A model generated the notes under the pieces. It was not told the origin of the DNA. It saw nothing but the letters and a program-made list of their open reading frames with translations, and made no database searches. Below are positions 11,842 through 23,670 of a stretch of 64,000 nucleotides of DNA, piece after piece (within the stretch, counting starts at the first letter, position 1; each line of letters begins with the position of its first letter). The translations under genes and the position numbers were made by a program. The stretch spans positions 6,689,608-6,753,607 of the forward strand of contig CM055108.1 of assembly GCA_029204225.1 (NCBI GenBank), read 5' to 3'. This stretch comes from Diphasiastrum complanatum (Eukaryota; Streptophyta; Lycopodiopsida; Lycopodiales; Lycopodiaceae).

Positions 11842-12160
11842 ACATCCAGGATCTTAACTATTCAATCACACAAAGCATTCCAAAGAGAAAGAGAGAGATG
11901 GTTGGTCGCCCGCTTGTAAACACTAGTGGAATTCCAACAGAATAGCTATAATGCTTACAATTGTAAAATACAAAGGAAATGCACCCATATATATACCCTT
12001 CCAAATGACTATCTAACTTCTTGTAGATGACTATCTAACTCCTCCTACAAGTTACTTTTAAAATATATAAGATACCTAACTATATTTTTACCCATGGTTA
12101 CACATGTCTCGACCTTTTGGGTCAAAGTTAGCTATGGTTTTCTAAGCAATTCCATTTACA
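11842..12160 (-). repeat. 3' LTR of minus-strand copia element
   Basis: Shares long matched blocks with 16209-16630, for example the CTAACTATATTTTTACCCAT block. It lacks about 84 bp present in the right copy after TATATAAG, and its left edge is degraded. In the element sense it begins TGTAAATGG and is preceded by the short polypurine stretch AAGGAAA. Confidence 0.88.
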
Positions 12161-12232
12161 TTTCCTTAAATGGAAATGCATAAAACATAACATAACATGA
12201 AGTAACTTCTCGAAAGTGAAAAATGCAACTTG

Positions 12233-13839
12233 CTACCCGAACTTCATGTCACCAAATAAACTTCGCACCGAAGTAGCCGACATCTCATCCCCAATCATGT
12301 CTAACATATAAAAGGAAAAGAATGCATGATAATGAAGCATCAAGCGAAGGGTGAGAATGTGCATGCTCCATCTGGAGTAGGCAACCAACATACACTCGGC
12401 AAAAAGTTGAAACATGGACTTGCAATCCATCAAAGGCTCCCACATCATTCGAAAAAACTTCTTACCATAAGGACAATATAAAAGAGTACCAAACTCTTTT
12501 GGCATCACATCCTCCCAAACCTTACCATCAATGACCTGCTCACATAGAATAGGTTCTAATGGACCATCCTCAATAGAAGTAAGAGTAAAATCAGAAAAAT
12601 CAGCAAATTCTACTGATTTAGTAGAGGCACGAGTCTTCCCTTCATAGAAATGATCCACTTTGTTGTCTCGCAAACAACACTTTGCTGTCCAAAGTGGAAC
12701 ATCACGACTCACTATGATCTTATTAGTATCCAGATTGAATAACTTATAGCCCTTGCTTTCACTACTATAGCCAACAAAGATGCACTTAAATCGGGAATAA
12801 AAGAACAAGTCGTGCAACCAAAGATGTGAAAGTGATAAACCTTAGGCTTCTTACCATACCAAACTTCATATGGAGTCAATACCTTCAAGGCCTTAGTAAG
12901 ACACCGATTGCTAATGTATGCTACCATTATGACCGCTTCCACCCAAAACTTATGAGGCAGCCCCCTTTGCCTTGAGCATGCATCGAGCCATCTCCATAAG
13001 AGTGCGATTTTTCCTTTCGGCAACACCATTTTGTTAAGGTGTATAAGGAGTTGTCATTCAATGTTGGATACCTTTGCTTCGAAGATAAGCACCGAACGTA
13101 GTCTTGATATATTTCCCTCCTCAATCGGTGCATAGGATCTTCAAAGAGTGCCCAAATTGATTTTATATCATTGCTAGAAAATCCTTAAAGTGTTGAAATA
13201 CTTCAAATTTTGCCTTCATTAGGATAAATCAAGTGAATCTAGAAAGGTCATCAATAAAAGTAACAAAGTAATTACACCTTCCAATGGTAATGGTCCTCAT
13301 TGGACCACATACATCACTATAGTTCCATCAATTGGAAAAGCTTGCCTTTGAAATTTTCCAAGTATGCATCCTTCGCATACATGTCCTTTGAGATGCTCGA
13401 TATTAGGAATGTCTTCAACCACATTGTATCTCTTCAACATCTTCAAGCTAGCAAAGTTGAGACGTCCATACCTAGCATGCCATAATTCAGCCAACTCCAA
13501 AGAATGTGAACTTGATGCAACAAGACAAGATGATGAAGCCCTTCGCTCATAGGCATTCATAAGGAACAATCCACCACGCAATGTTCCCGAAGCAATGATC
13601 ATGAGAGACCTCTTTGGTTCTCTGATAAGACATTTGTCATCTTTGACCTCCACAACCAAGCCTTGGTTCATAATAGTATAGACCGAAATGAGATTCTTCT
13701 TGATTCCTGGAACATAAAGTACATTGCGAATGTACTCCTCCTCCCCATTGGGTAAGATAATGGCGATCACTCCAACACCTTCGATAGGATAAGAGGTGTT
13801 ATCAACACCTTGAACTTTGCTTCCATCATGCACTTTCAC
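12233..13839 (-). pseudogene. Copia protease/integrase remnant
   Basis: Reading leftwards, 13839-13297 gives protease-to-pre-integrase sequence: NVLYVPGIKKNLISV, ELWHARYGRLNFASL and CEGCILGKFQRQAF, the last two being the zinc-binding GAG_pre-integrase region. The DSGA active site precedes this frame and is disrupted. Integrase core pieces follow in shifting frames at 13133-12712 (HKFWVEAV, CLTKALKVLTPYEVWYGKKP). The C-terminal region is at 12817-12233 (CIFVGYSSESKGYKLFN, SRDVPLW). After it, where RT should begin, the frame runs into unrelated codons and a trace of RNase H, then the polypurine tract. Confidence 0.85.
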
Positions 13840-13894
13840 AAGCTTGTGAAGACCTCTTTGCGATAAGTCATATGACGTATGGCACCGCTATCAA

Positions 13895-15000
13895 TCACTC
13901 ATTCAAAAGATGAAAAAACAGCAACTTGTAAAGCTGAAGATGTGTTTTTCTTGGCTGAAAAAACAGCAAGAGATGAAGTGGTAGAAGTCTCATCTTGAGG
14001 AGAGATGAGAGTATGAGTGACAAAAGCATAATCGTTGTTGAAAAGATCATCCTTTTCTTTGCTCCAAAGTAATGAGCTGCACTTGTATCGTTACCTCTTT
14101 CTTTTTCCTTTGCAAGCCTCTTCTTACATTCTTTGATGTGATGCCCAAACTTCTTGCAATAGTGGCACTTACCCTTCTTCTTGGAGCCTCGTCCTTGATC
14201 TTGAGCTTCCTTAGGTTTTTCATCACCTTTGGAAGTGTTGGGGTTGGAAGAAGGCTTCCCTTTCCACTTGCCTTTCACAAAGAAAGCTTGATCTTGTTGC
14301 TCACCACCACCAAAGTTGATCCTTGTTTGCTCCTCTTGAAGAAGCAAGCCAACAAGTTCGTCGAAGGAGATTTGTTGTCCCCTAAGAGAAATGCTCAATG
14401 ATGACACAAATGGAAGGTAAGAATCAGGAAGAGAGTTGAGAGTAATAGATACCAATTGTGAGTCCTCAATCACCTCATCAACGTTGAGAAGCTCCTCTCG
14501 AAGTTCGTCAAGAGCAGATCACCTTCTTGCACCTTCAAGATAGAAAGTTGATTTCGAAGATAGACCACTTTTGCCGCATTCTTTACTTGAAACATCTTGG
14601 CAATAGCCTCCCAAGCACTTTTGAAAGTCTTGCAAGACCTAGTATATGGAAGGATAGATCTCTTCACCGATAATGCAATGACGGAATGTGCTTGTGCATC
14701 TCGCCAATCCCACTTCTTTTGCTCATCGGAAGACACAACCGTTGATGAAGTAGCTGCCCTAGTTGGTGTAGTAGGAGCCAAGGTAGGTGGCCTCTCTTCG
14801 TCACCATTAACTACTTCCCATAAACCTTTTGCAATAATAAGGTTCTTAATCATGTAGCACCACAAAAAATAGTTTGTGCCATCCAACCTATCTTCATTAA
14901 ATAAAGAACCAATTGACTCGAATTCTTTAGCCACAGATAAAACAGAAAAATCAGCTTGTAGTAGATAGGAAAAAAGACTTTCCAAGACAAAAGCAACCAT
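13895..15000 (-). pseudogene. Copia Gag, split in two frames
   Basis: 15000-14470 is the N-terminal Gag half (DGTNYFLWCYMIKNLI, AWEAIAKMFQVKNAAKV, LRNQLSILKVQEGD). 14473-13895 continues in another frame with the C-terminal half (TLNSLPDSYLPFVSSLS, ISFDELVGLLLQEEQ), a basic linker and the CCHC knuckle CHYCKKFGHHIKEC. The knuckle is complete. The overlap at about 14470 marks a frameshift; only the second half has an uninterrupted knuckle frame. Confidence 0.88.
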
Positions 15001-15009
15001 AAATTCCGG

Positions 15010-16195
15010 AAAGGCTTTGTTGAAGGTTAACCTAATTCTTTGCTTGCTGGTTTTTGTGTCTTATTGACACAATTGCAGGCTGAAATTTGGCAAGTTCATG
15101 ACTTGTAGGAGGGTGAGTTCCTACATGTAATTTTTGTTTCGATTCGACACAACTTCAGGCTGCATTTTTTAGATTTGGTGTGTGGAAGAAGGGTGCCCCT
15201 TCATCTTCTTCGTGTGTCTTTTCGACACATTTTGCTGCTGTTTTTTTTTTCAGGTTCGGTTACCTACAAGTGGGCGCCCCTTTATGATCCATTTCGATGT
15301 CTTTTTGTGACACATTTTGTGGCTGGAAATTCAGCCTTCATTTGTACATTTGGTGGAGGTGATTTTGCTTTGCAAGTTATTGATTTTTGACAGGTTGTGT
15401 GGAGCATTCAAAGTTTCCTTTCTACTCTTTTTCAAAGTTGGGTACTTGCTGTTTTTTTTTTGGTCATCTCAAATGGCTAAAGAGTCGGTTTTTTGGGTAA
15501 AGATAAGTTGGATGGCTCCAACTACCCTTTGTGTAGCTGCAGGCTCAAAAATCTGCTCATTGGCAAAGGTTAATGGTCATGAAGTGAGGCCTTCTACCTT
15601 GGCCCCTTCTACATCTTCAAGTGCAAGCACTTCTACATCGACATCACCACCTTCGGATTGCCGTATGCTCAAGCCATTTGCATGTGATTTTTGAGTCTAA
15701 TACATGCTGAAAGTTTCAGATCCACTTGTTTGTAGGAGGGCGCCTTTCCGCAAAAGAAGATACATGTGTTTTTTACACATTTCTTGCTGAAACTTTCGAG
15801 TTGGCTAGCCTGCAGGAGGGCGCTACCATCTGCCCTATATGTGCATGTATTGTGCACTCATTTTCGGCCACAGATCTGGTTTTGGTGTTGGCTTCATTCG
15901 AAGTTTACCTATTTGTGTGCAATCTGATTTTTGTGCAGAAAATAGCCACCTAATTCATTATTCTTTGAGCAAATTGCATGTGGAGCATTGGCTCATCATA
16001 CACACATAATAGGGCAGCAAATGAGCTCCCTCAAAGTAAGGGGGGCGCCCTCCTCCTTCCTACAAAAGAAGCTATTAGAATACAAATAGATCTTCACTTG
16101 CAAAAATCAACCACTTGCTGATTTTCTGTTACCGAAAGATAAGATGATAGCTTCTTGTAGGGCGTCCTCCTATAAGCAATCAAAATGCCTAGCGT
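15010..16195 (-). repeat. Copia leader carrying degenerate hairpin repeats
   Basis: Between the primer site and Gag lies a leader of about 1.2 kb without convincing coding sequence. On the plus strand it repeats a module of about 80 bp: a TGTC...GACACA hairpin, GCAGGCTGAAATTT-like sequence, then GTAGGAGGGCGCC-like sequence. Copies begin near 15052, 15132, 15209, 15292, 15690 and 15764. Perfect stems include GTGTC/GACAC at 15056-15070 and 15214-15228, and ATGTGT/ACACAT at 15764-15780. Confidence 0.65.
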
Positions 16196-16208
16196 GGCTC
16201 TGATACCA

Positions 16209-16630
16209 TGTAGGAAATAGAAACCAAAGGATCCAAGATCTTCACTATTCAATCACACAAAGCATTCCAAAGAGAAAGAGAGAGATGGTTGGTCGCCCTC
16301 TTGTAAACACTCGTGGGATTCCAAAGAGAATAGCTATAATGCTTACAATTGTAAAATACAAAGTGCACACATATATATACCCTTCCAAATGACTATCTAA
16401 CTTCTTGTAGATGACTATCTAACTTCTCCTACAAGTTACTTATAAATAAATAAGGTACCCCCATAAGTCAAGTTGGGTCCTTAATTGTCAATAATAGGCC
16501 ACCCCAAAATTGGGTCCAACTTAGCAAAGTCTAAGTTATAAAGGCCTAACTATATTTTTACCCATGGTTACACATGTCTCGACCTTTTGGGTCAAAGTAA
16601 CCTATGGTTTTCTAAGCAATTCCATTTACA
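16209..16630 (-). repeat. 5' LTR of minus-strand copia element
   Basis: 422 bp, TGTAGG...TTTACA on the plus strand. Its inner edge touches the primer site at 16196-16208. It contains the segment of about 84 bp missing from the left copy (about 16453-16540). Confidence 0.9.
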
Positions 16631-18200
16631 TTCAAACAGTTACAAGGACCATATAGTCAGCATCCTCGCTACATCACCTTGGCTAAGGGTTAGCATGTCT
16701 AAGTTCATTTGCATGTGGTTGACTTCCTTGCACAGTTCTACTTGCACCACTAAAGTCTTCACTTGCTAAAATGGCCTTATTGGAATTATCGTAGTCCATA
16801 ACACTACTTACTTATGAGCTAAATCTACCTCATGTTATTCCAATGTTGTTTCCATCTCTCATGTTAGGCTCCTTCACGTTACACAGCAATCTTGGTATTT
16901 TTACCAATATACCTAAAGTGGGAGTGGAGATAGATCATACGCAGACTACAATCTCTAAGGCCTCGAGATCGTTCTAGTTCTATACTCCATTCAGTAAGGA
17001 CTATATGGACCCATGTGATTCTTTCTATTGAATGGCAGCTAGACAATGAGTTGGGCCTAAGGACCCCACCATTCATTATGGATTATTTTACCACATATTT
17101 GCTCGACATTTTGGTATAAAATCTTGGTTTCAAAACGCTACCATTTTTCCTACATTCCTAGAAAACATTTTGAAAAAAGACATTCATTTTTTTTTTTATG
17201 AAAATTTGTTCCAAGTGTATATTGTGGTTAAAGATGGTTTGGGCACCTAACTCTCAAAGACCTGATGGTCCAATTATATCCTGTAAGGTACATGCTTGAC
17301 GAAAAGACAAAACTAAAATGCCTGAAAGGGAGGATCTTCATCATCTCAGCTACATGAAATATGACCTACAAAGTTGTAAAGAAATGTGGCAATGCCATAC
17401 TATAGGAAGAAAGGTGATCTAATCATCTTCTAAGAAATGATAAAAATATGAAGTCCAAAAGCTTGAAAGATATGATTTCGCAAACCCCTAACATCAGACA
17501 TCCGATCTACTAGAGTTACATAGATTCTTCAATAAGCGATGAGAGAAGCCAAAAATGTTGGCAAAATCTAAATTTGACAACCATAGAGAAAAACGAAGTC
17601 AAAAGAGAATGCTAGAGTTTTCTTTGGTAACGCACATCGTTGATGTCTATAGGAAGTGGAGCCCACTTGCTCCATGTTATGAAAGTGGTATGTTACCAAC
17701 GTATGCGCTTAGATATCACATCAAAACACATATATCAAGAAGAAATTGCAAAATGTATAAATCCTTACTCTAACTAGTGGTTTGGATCATAAAAATTTTC
17801 AAAAAATGCTTACCACCAAGTAGAAAGAACGTTCTCTCAACATTTGAAATAATGCTTAGCACCAACTAGAAAGACCATTCCCCCCTATCTAAACAGCTGG
17901 CCTAACCTTTTCACCATGTTCAAAGCCAACCTTAGACCAAAGACATGTTCTTGCTCATGTGTGTTTGAGTGCTTTAAACATTTAACTTTTGGGCTTATAA
18001 TTGTTTGCTTGATGTCAAGAGAGAACATGCACATAACCAAAAGATAAATAGGGTCATGGAGGTGTAACTTGAGGGAATGACAACTTAATGGTACGGAGTT
18101 TGACTCTCATCCTGCATTTGGGCAAAAGACTTATCGTGCACAGATTTTGCATATGGAAATAGAATAACTGTTTGCATCATAGAAAAACAGTACATCTCAC
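16631..18200. other. Intergenic or intronic DNA
   Basis: If the DEK_C gene continues leftwards, this stretch is its first intron. On the minus strand I looked for a second exon (a SWIB-type domain in particular) and found none. No other coding sequence was recognised. Confidence 0.45.
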
Positions 18201-18607
18201 CTCTCCTTTATGGCCCTCTCAATTTTAGCCCTCACCCTCTTCGAATCCACCTCTATCCATGCTGGCGCAGATGCCCCTTTCTTTCTCTTAGAGCTCGTCT
18301 TCTCTTTCTCTTTCTCTTTCACTTTCTCTAACTCCTGGTCCTTCAGCCCCTTGGATTTTCCTTCCTTATTTACCTTCTCTTCCAACTTCTTTGATTTTTC
18401 CACTTTAACTTTATTTTCTTCCTGTTGCTGCTGCCGTTGCTTCAAAAACAGGTCTATGTGCTCTCGAATGAAAACCTTCTTACCTGAAAGATCTTCGCCT
18501 AATTGTTGCTCCAGCTGTGTGCGGACGGCCTTCGGAGTGGTAGTATCTAAGTCTGCATTTTCTAGAATTTCTTTCAGCCGCTTCACTATATCTTTATTTT
18601 TTGCCAT
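18201..18607 (-). CDS. DEK_C-domain protein, first exon (partial gene)
   Basis: The ATG at 18607 (MAKNKDIVKRLKEIL) opens a 135-codon exon ending at GAGAG|GTGAGA, a good donor at 18200, in phase 2. Residues about 5-55 fit the DEK C-terminal domain (LKEILENADLDTTTPKAV, then LSGKKVFIREHIDLFL), a small helical fold that binds DNA or chromatin. A Gln run and a long Lys/Glu coiled or disordered segment follow (about 57-110). Plant proteins with an N-terminal DEK_C domain often go on to SWIB/MDM2 domains (UAF30-like), so a role in chromatin or transcription in the nucleus is likely but inferred. Later exons were not found and may lie outside the window beyond the two retrotransposons. Another in-frame ATG lies 13 codons upstream, but the domain-proximal one is preferred. 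Confidence 0.75.
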
Positions 18608-18951
18608 GTTCCAGCTCCTAGCCCAACAAAGAATCTCTACTATCAAATAAAATCTACCAACAAATCCAACAGTTGGAACTATTTTCGCTTCATTTCAGAA
18701 AAAATGCCCAGCCAGCCTCCACTGCACGTTTCTCATTGCTGCAACAACAGAAATGCGTTTAATTCGGCCATGCTTTGCCATGGAAAATCCTGTCATCTAC
18801 CATTCACGCAGATTTAATCACAGCAAACCATCAGTATTCTGCTTTCAGCTCTTGCAACACAATCACAAAAATCATTAAAAGAATCAAAACTTTCTACTAT
18901 TTTCGACATCATCTCACGCCAAACTGCTTCTCCTCCCTATACGCGCACACA

Positions 18952-19004
<53 letters not shown>

Positions 19005-19200
19005 CCCTCTCCCTCCATCCACTCTATTTTAAGCCCGCTACCATTGGATTTAATCAAGAGCAATATCATTTTGCCACGTGTGCAAGATTGACCCTTGAAA
19101 AACTTCCGTGTGGCAGGTATGCTACGTGGGAGAAATCCAATTGGCCGGGAGGTGAAATTTCGTGTGCCATCAAGCCCCCCCCCCCTTGTCATAAGAAAAT
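18608..19200 (-). promoter_or_regulatory. Upstream region of the DEK_C gene with long GA tract
   Basis: Immediately 5' of the gene. It holds a (CT)24 tract at 18955-19002, which reads (GA)n in the gene sense about 350 bp before the ATG, and a poly-C run near 19176-19188. GA tracts are common in plant 5' UTRs and promoters and can bind GAGA-type BPC factors. No TATA box was assigned. Confidence 0.45.
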
Positions 19201-20015
19201 AAGCTAAGCCAAGCCGCTACTCCACCACCATTTCTCCATCTTGCTTGTACCGCCAGATTTGGCAAGAATGTGCCACTCGTCACCCATTTAATGGGAATTC
19301 GTTCGACCAAGTGTAGCAAGCTTGAGCTACGGGACCATTTGGTACGTGACGTAATCAACGAATGGTTGATGGCACATTATCTAAGAAGAGCTCTGTTGTT
19401 ACAGTGTGTAACACCTCTACTCTCAACAAATGTTGTTACAGTGTGTAACACCTCTACTCTCAGCAAATGAGAGTGTGCCACATTAGCACTAATTTCACCA
19501 ATGTCGATAACCTATGTGTAATAGGATGAATGAATTTGGCCATTGGTCTATTTGAATAACTCACAAACATTTGCCCAATGTAGCACCTCTACTCACAATG
19601 AATGAGAGTGTGCCACATGAGCACTAATTAAAAATGAACTTGAGTTGCCTCTACTGACAAAGAGGCTTTGTGACCTCATGTCCACGTGGTGTAAGTTGAA
19701 AGAGGAGAAGGCCCATTCATGAAATATGGGCCAATGGAAGCCACCCATCACACTTGGGAAACTTGTCAAGCAAGAATTTGGGACAAGCAATAAGGAGGCC
19801 ATTCATTTACAAAATTGGGAGCCTCTATCTATATTACAATGGTATGCTATGTGGGGCATCATACGGGTTGGCTTTTTCTCAAAGTGGCATCCAACCAAAG
19901 TGTTTTTTAGCGCATCAATTTTTCTTAAAACTTTTGTGGAAATTAATAATTATGATGAACTAAAGGTAAAAGACAAAAAAAAAAAAAAAAAAGACGAGAT
20001 ATGTGAGATGAAATG

Positions 20016-20072
<57 letters not shown>

Positions 20073-20455
20073 ACGAAAGTGAAAGGTGGGGATATGCATG
20101 AGCTATTTTTTAATGAGAGTACCTTGAGAGAGAGGCTCTAACACATCTAATAATTTCAATTATATATTTTCCACCTTACAAACAAGGTGACATTTATAAC
20201 CTTATAAATAGCAAGTACAAGTGCCAACATGGTATAAACCCCTTGTATTGGAAGCTCCCTAGGCATATTCACTTATTTCATGATCATTGATAAGACCTTG
20301 GCCCCATTTCCAATGGTACACATTATCAAGGCAAATTAATGCCACATGTGCTTGTTTTCTTCAATTGGCCTATGTGTGCAATGTGAAAAATATTTGCTAA
20401 TACGAGTCTACTTTATGAAATGCACGTAATTGTACCCTTTTGTGTGTGATACAGA

Positions 20456-20505
<50 letters not shown>

Positions 20506-22252
20506 CTTTAAAGCATAATATCACATGAACTAAGGATTTTCTTTTCTTTGGTCCCATATATGATATTTATATATATTTATAATGGATTTAATACTAACCA
20601 TGATTTGTAATGTGCAATTACTCACTTTGTGCCTAAGACAGAAATCCATTGGAAAGAACAAAAGTCAAGAACATGTATTCAAAATCCATGGGAAAGAACA
20701 AAAGTCAAGAACATGTATTCAAAAAATAAGGGTCTTCTGACCACAAGAAATGATGGCCCATCAAGCGAATAATAATCACCTCTAAGTAGATCAACCGATT
20801 TATAGCAATCTCACAATCATTGCCACGTGGACATTCTGTATCGGTTTTGCCAATATGCAATTAATAAGATGGCACATCATACATACCATTATAGCTTTCA
20901 TAAATAAGAATGGTAAGAGATAAATAAAAGCACAAAACCATATGAAAGTTAAGTTTAAGCCCAAATGATTATTATGATTGCATCAAGTGTCAAAATGCAA
21001 ATGATATTTAGTGACATGAATGGACTAATAAAGTAACTTTAAGTTGCATGGTTTCACTTTACAAGTTTACATCCACAACTTACCCACTTTGCATGGTGGT
21101 TTGTCTCACTCCACCATCCACATAACATTGACTTTGCATGGTGACTTGTAACATTCATCTCCACAGTGCATTCTCTTGCATGGTGACACTCTCACACCTC
21201 ATTCACTCGTCGTTGCCTGATATGAGCTTTTTCCTTTCCTCCCTTATCAAAAGAAACAATGTATGTCCTCCCAAAGTTCATTATTCATTTTTGTTTTTCT
21301 ACTAGGTTGCTTGTGAAGGGCTTTTTCATGAGGGAGCTTGGATCTATTCTCTTGGAGCCTGGATTGACTGTTGAGGGTATTTTCTGTAAATAAATAAATA
21401 AAGCCGATAAATAGAAAATTAGGTGCGAGGGTCGTGGCATCCTGCGTGCGTAAGTCCATAGCCCAATGAGCACATGTAAAATATTGTATTATGGAATAAA
21501 ATAGACTTAGGCCATATAAATAAAATAATGTAAAAGGCCCAAAGTCTTGGTTGATTAAGTTTCAATTAGTAGTCAAAGTCAAATTGGTGGTAGGTGGCTT
21601 TGTGCACCATAGATCTAGTTGTGTTTTCTTTGAAGTGCTAGGATTTCAATCATTCCCTCAATGAAGCAGCCAATAGAAGCAAAGGGGCAAGGGCCTCCCC
21701 AAGAATAAAAAGGCACCTCTTGTATTCCATTTCACATGCTAATTGAGAGGAGGAAACTCTACCAATTTGAGCACTCATGCATCCTCATTTGCTTTGCTAT
21801 TTTTCTAATGCTATTTTTGTGAATGTTGATATTATGTCATCCTTTGCTATTTTCATGATTTAATGTTCTTTATGGTTCAACATTAGATTAATGGCATTAG
21901 CAAATGAGCTACCTCCCTCTAACTCTCTTCTTCTAACCCTCTTCACTACTATTTTGGATGCTAGGTGTGGTTAGTGTTAGGATTGAGGGATAGAGTTAAG
22001 TGTGGGTTAGGAAGCAACTAAATATAGTTAGAGATCTATTCTAGTGGAAGAGAGTTCCAAAAGTCCAAAAAGAGCCAAAATCCAACCAAAAACCCTTACA
22101 AACACCAAAATTTAGAGTTCATGTTGCAACTAACCCTCGACTCTCTTACTAAAGCTTCCTCATGATGAGATTAGCTTACAGACGAGACTGCAAGAGCTCA
22201 TCTTGCCCCAGTGCACTCTAAGAGAGTTCCAAGTGCCAATATAAAACACCCA
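19200..22252. other. Intergenic DNA rich in microsatellites and short duplications
   Basis: No gene recognised. It contains a 37-bp tandem duplication at 19394-19468, which includes a TGTTAC/GTAACA hairpin. It also has a (GA)24 tract at 20021-20068, a (GT)22 tract at 20459-20502 and a 40-bp tandem duplication at 20642-20722. Words such as CACCTCTACTC...GAATGAGAGTGTGCCACAT recur at 19440-19490 and 19580-19625, suggesting a diverged local repeat. Confidence 0.6.
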
Positions 22253-22540
22253 TGTTATTCGCAGTCGGTTTCGTTTTCTTGTTCACCATAGGCGGCCTTA
22301 CCGGAATAGTCTGAGGCAATCTCGAAGCGCACCGCCGCTTGGATCTAATAAAGGGCCCCTTCTAGAAGATTATGGACAAGCTTCTTTTTGGGGCTTGGGA
22401 GATCCGAGAAATCCACCGAACTTCGATCCTTTGGCTTTCCAATTGACGTTCATCCTTCAGCTTCTCACTCTCAAGTTTAGTAAGAGAGAAGAAGCTCTAT
22501 GATTGGTCGCGAAGCAAAAGCTTTGCTCTTCGCTTCTTTT
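22253..22540 (+). pseudogene. Nuclear mitochondrial DNA fragment (cox1 piece)
   Basis: From 22253 a 57-bp stretch translates as [19 protein letters not shown], a highly conserved membrane-helix segment of cytochrome c oxidase subunit I. Similarity stops abruptly after GIV, and a stop codon follows. The next 230 bp are GC-richer than the neighbourhood and may be other mitochondrial sequence joined to it, but I cannot name it. This is best explained as a small rearranged mitochondrial insertion without function. Confidence 0.6.
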
Positions 22541-23246
22541 CGAAATAAATCTATCTGGTTTGGAGCAATTAACAAAGTTAGTATCGTATCCTCCTATGAC
22601 TGGTGTATTAGCTTCAAGTGGGTACTTAATGGCCCAAGATTTTTCTATAACAATTGGGCTTAACCAAATATTGATGATAAGCATTCAAAACTTTTACAAT
22701 TTTTGGTATGAATATACTATTTAGAAAATTGCCATACTTGAGAAACTTGTTATAATTCAATCATCCTCCAAATCCCGCACAATTTCTTTAAAATGTAGGG
22801 ACTCCATAAAGAATCATTATCTAAAAGTGCTTTTATCGTAAGAATTTGGAGCTTAAAATGCTATGCATATGAGATTATCCATGAAAGCATAAAATCATCA
22901 TTCTAAATGTGTTGCAAACTTTCACAAAACAATAAGATTCTTTTATGAAATCCATTATAAGACAAGTACACCAAGCACTTACAAGGGATAGGAAAGCTAG
23001 TGGCTTGAGATCACACAATCTACACAAAATTAAGTACATTGGCCTTCCTACTATACATGGATCTGAGGCAGATCTAGCTACTGATCATATTTGTAAAAGT
23101 TCATCATGCGAGGGTTGGCCTTGTGAGGGTTCTTTGTACTATTTTGTAGTCAAAAACCCTGATATCTAGAGATCTGTTGGAGAGTAATTCTTGCCCTCTT
23201 AACTGTAGCTGGATCTGGCTTGGCATGAAGTGGCGAAGCTTATCTC
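22541..23246. other. Intergenic, no recognisable gene
   Basis: AT-rich. Short open stretches on both strands lack recognisable domains. Confidence 0.5.
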
Positions 23247-23670
23247 TCACAGATCTGGATGTTGTTGTTGTCTGAGTAGGTTTTTCAATGATGCATGTGT
23301 GAGCATACACTTAGCAGATTTGACCAGAGTACGGTTCTTTCTCTCAGCTAAGCCATTAGACTGAGGACTGTAAGGAGTGATGAATTGTTGTTCAGTGCCT
23401 TGGCTTTGGCAGTACTCCTTGAACTCGACAGAGATATATTCTCCATCGTTATCTAACCTTAGGGCCTTGATTGTCCTTCCAGTCTCCTTTTCTGCACGCT
23501 CCTTGAAGATTCTGAAGCAGTTGAATGCCTCTGATTTCTTCTTTATGAAATACACCATAGTGCTTCTGGGGAAGTCATCAATAAAGGTTATAAAATACTT
23601 GGCATCCTTCAGTGAAGGATTTTTCATTGGGCCACAAATATCTGAATGGACCATGTTGCAAAGGTTACTT
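23247..23670 (-). pseudogene. Copia integrase core fragment
   Basis: An isolated minus-strand open stretch of 135 codons starts at 23654. It carries the copia integrase catalytic region: HSDICGPM (first Asp), YFITFIDDFPRSTMVYF, LRLDNDGEY (second Asp) and PQSNGLAERKNRTL (Glu). It ends abruptly within the helix after the Glu. No Gag, protease, RT or LTR is adjacent, so it is a truncated remnant on the opposite strand to the next element. Confidence 0.88.

Larger units (their letters stand above)
11842..16630 (-). mobile_element. Old Ty1/copia retrotransposon, RT region deleted
   Basis: Minus-strand element of about 4.8 kb. Its 5' LTR is on the right (16209-16630) and its 3' LTR on the left (about 11842-12160). 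The primer site reads GGCTCTGATACCA on the plus strand at 16196-16208, touching the 5' LTR. The order in the element sense is a long leader, Gag with CCHC knuckle, protease, pre-integrase, integrase, and then almost directly the 3' end. RT is absent and RNase H is at best a trace. Frames are broken at several points. The LTRs differ by many substitutions and an indel of about 84 bp, so the copy is old. The outer end of the left LTR has lost about 25 bases, and no target duplication could be confirmed. Confidence 0.9.

Noticed and set aside
11567-11919. Two overlapping plus-strand frames with hydrophobic stretches
   Set aside because: Hydrophobicity follows from T-rich sequence; the frames run into the left LTR of the copia element and match nothing.
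18210-18650. 146-codon plus-strand frame rich in Ser and Phe
   Set aside because: Antisense shadow of the DEK_C exon; its composition reflects the Lys/Glu-rich coding of the real frame.
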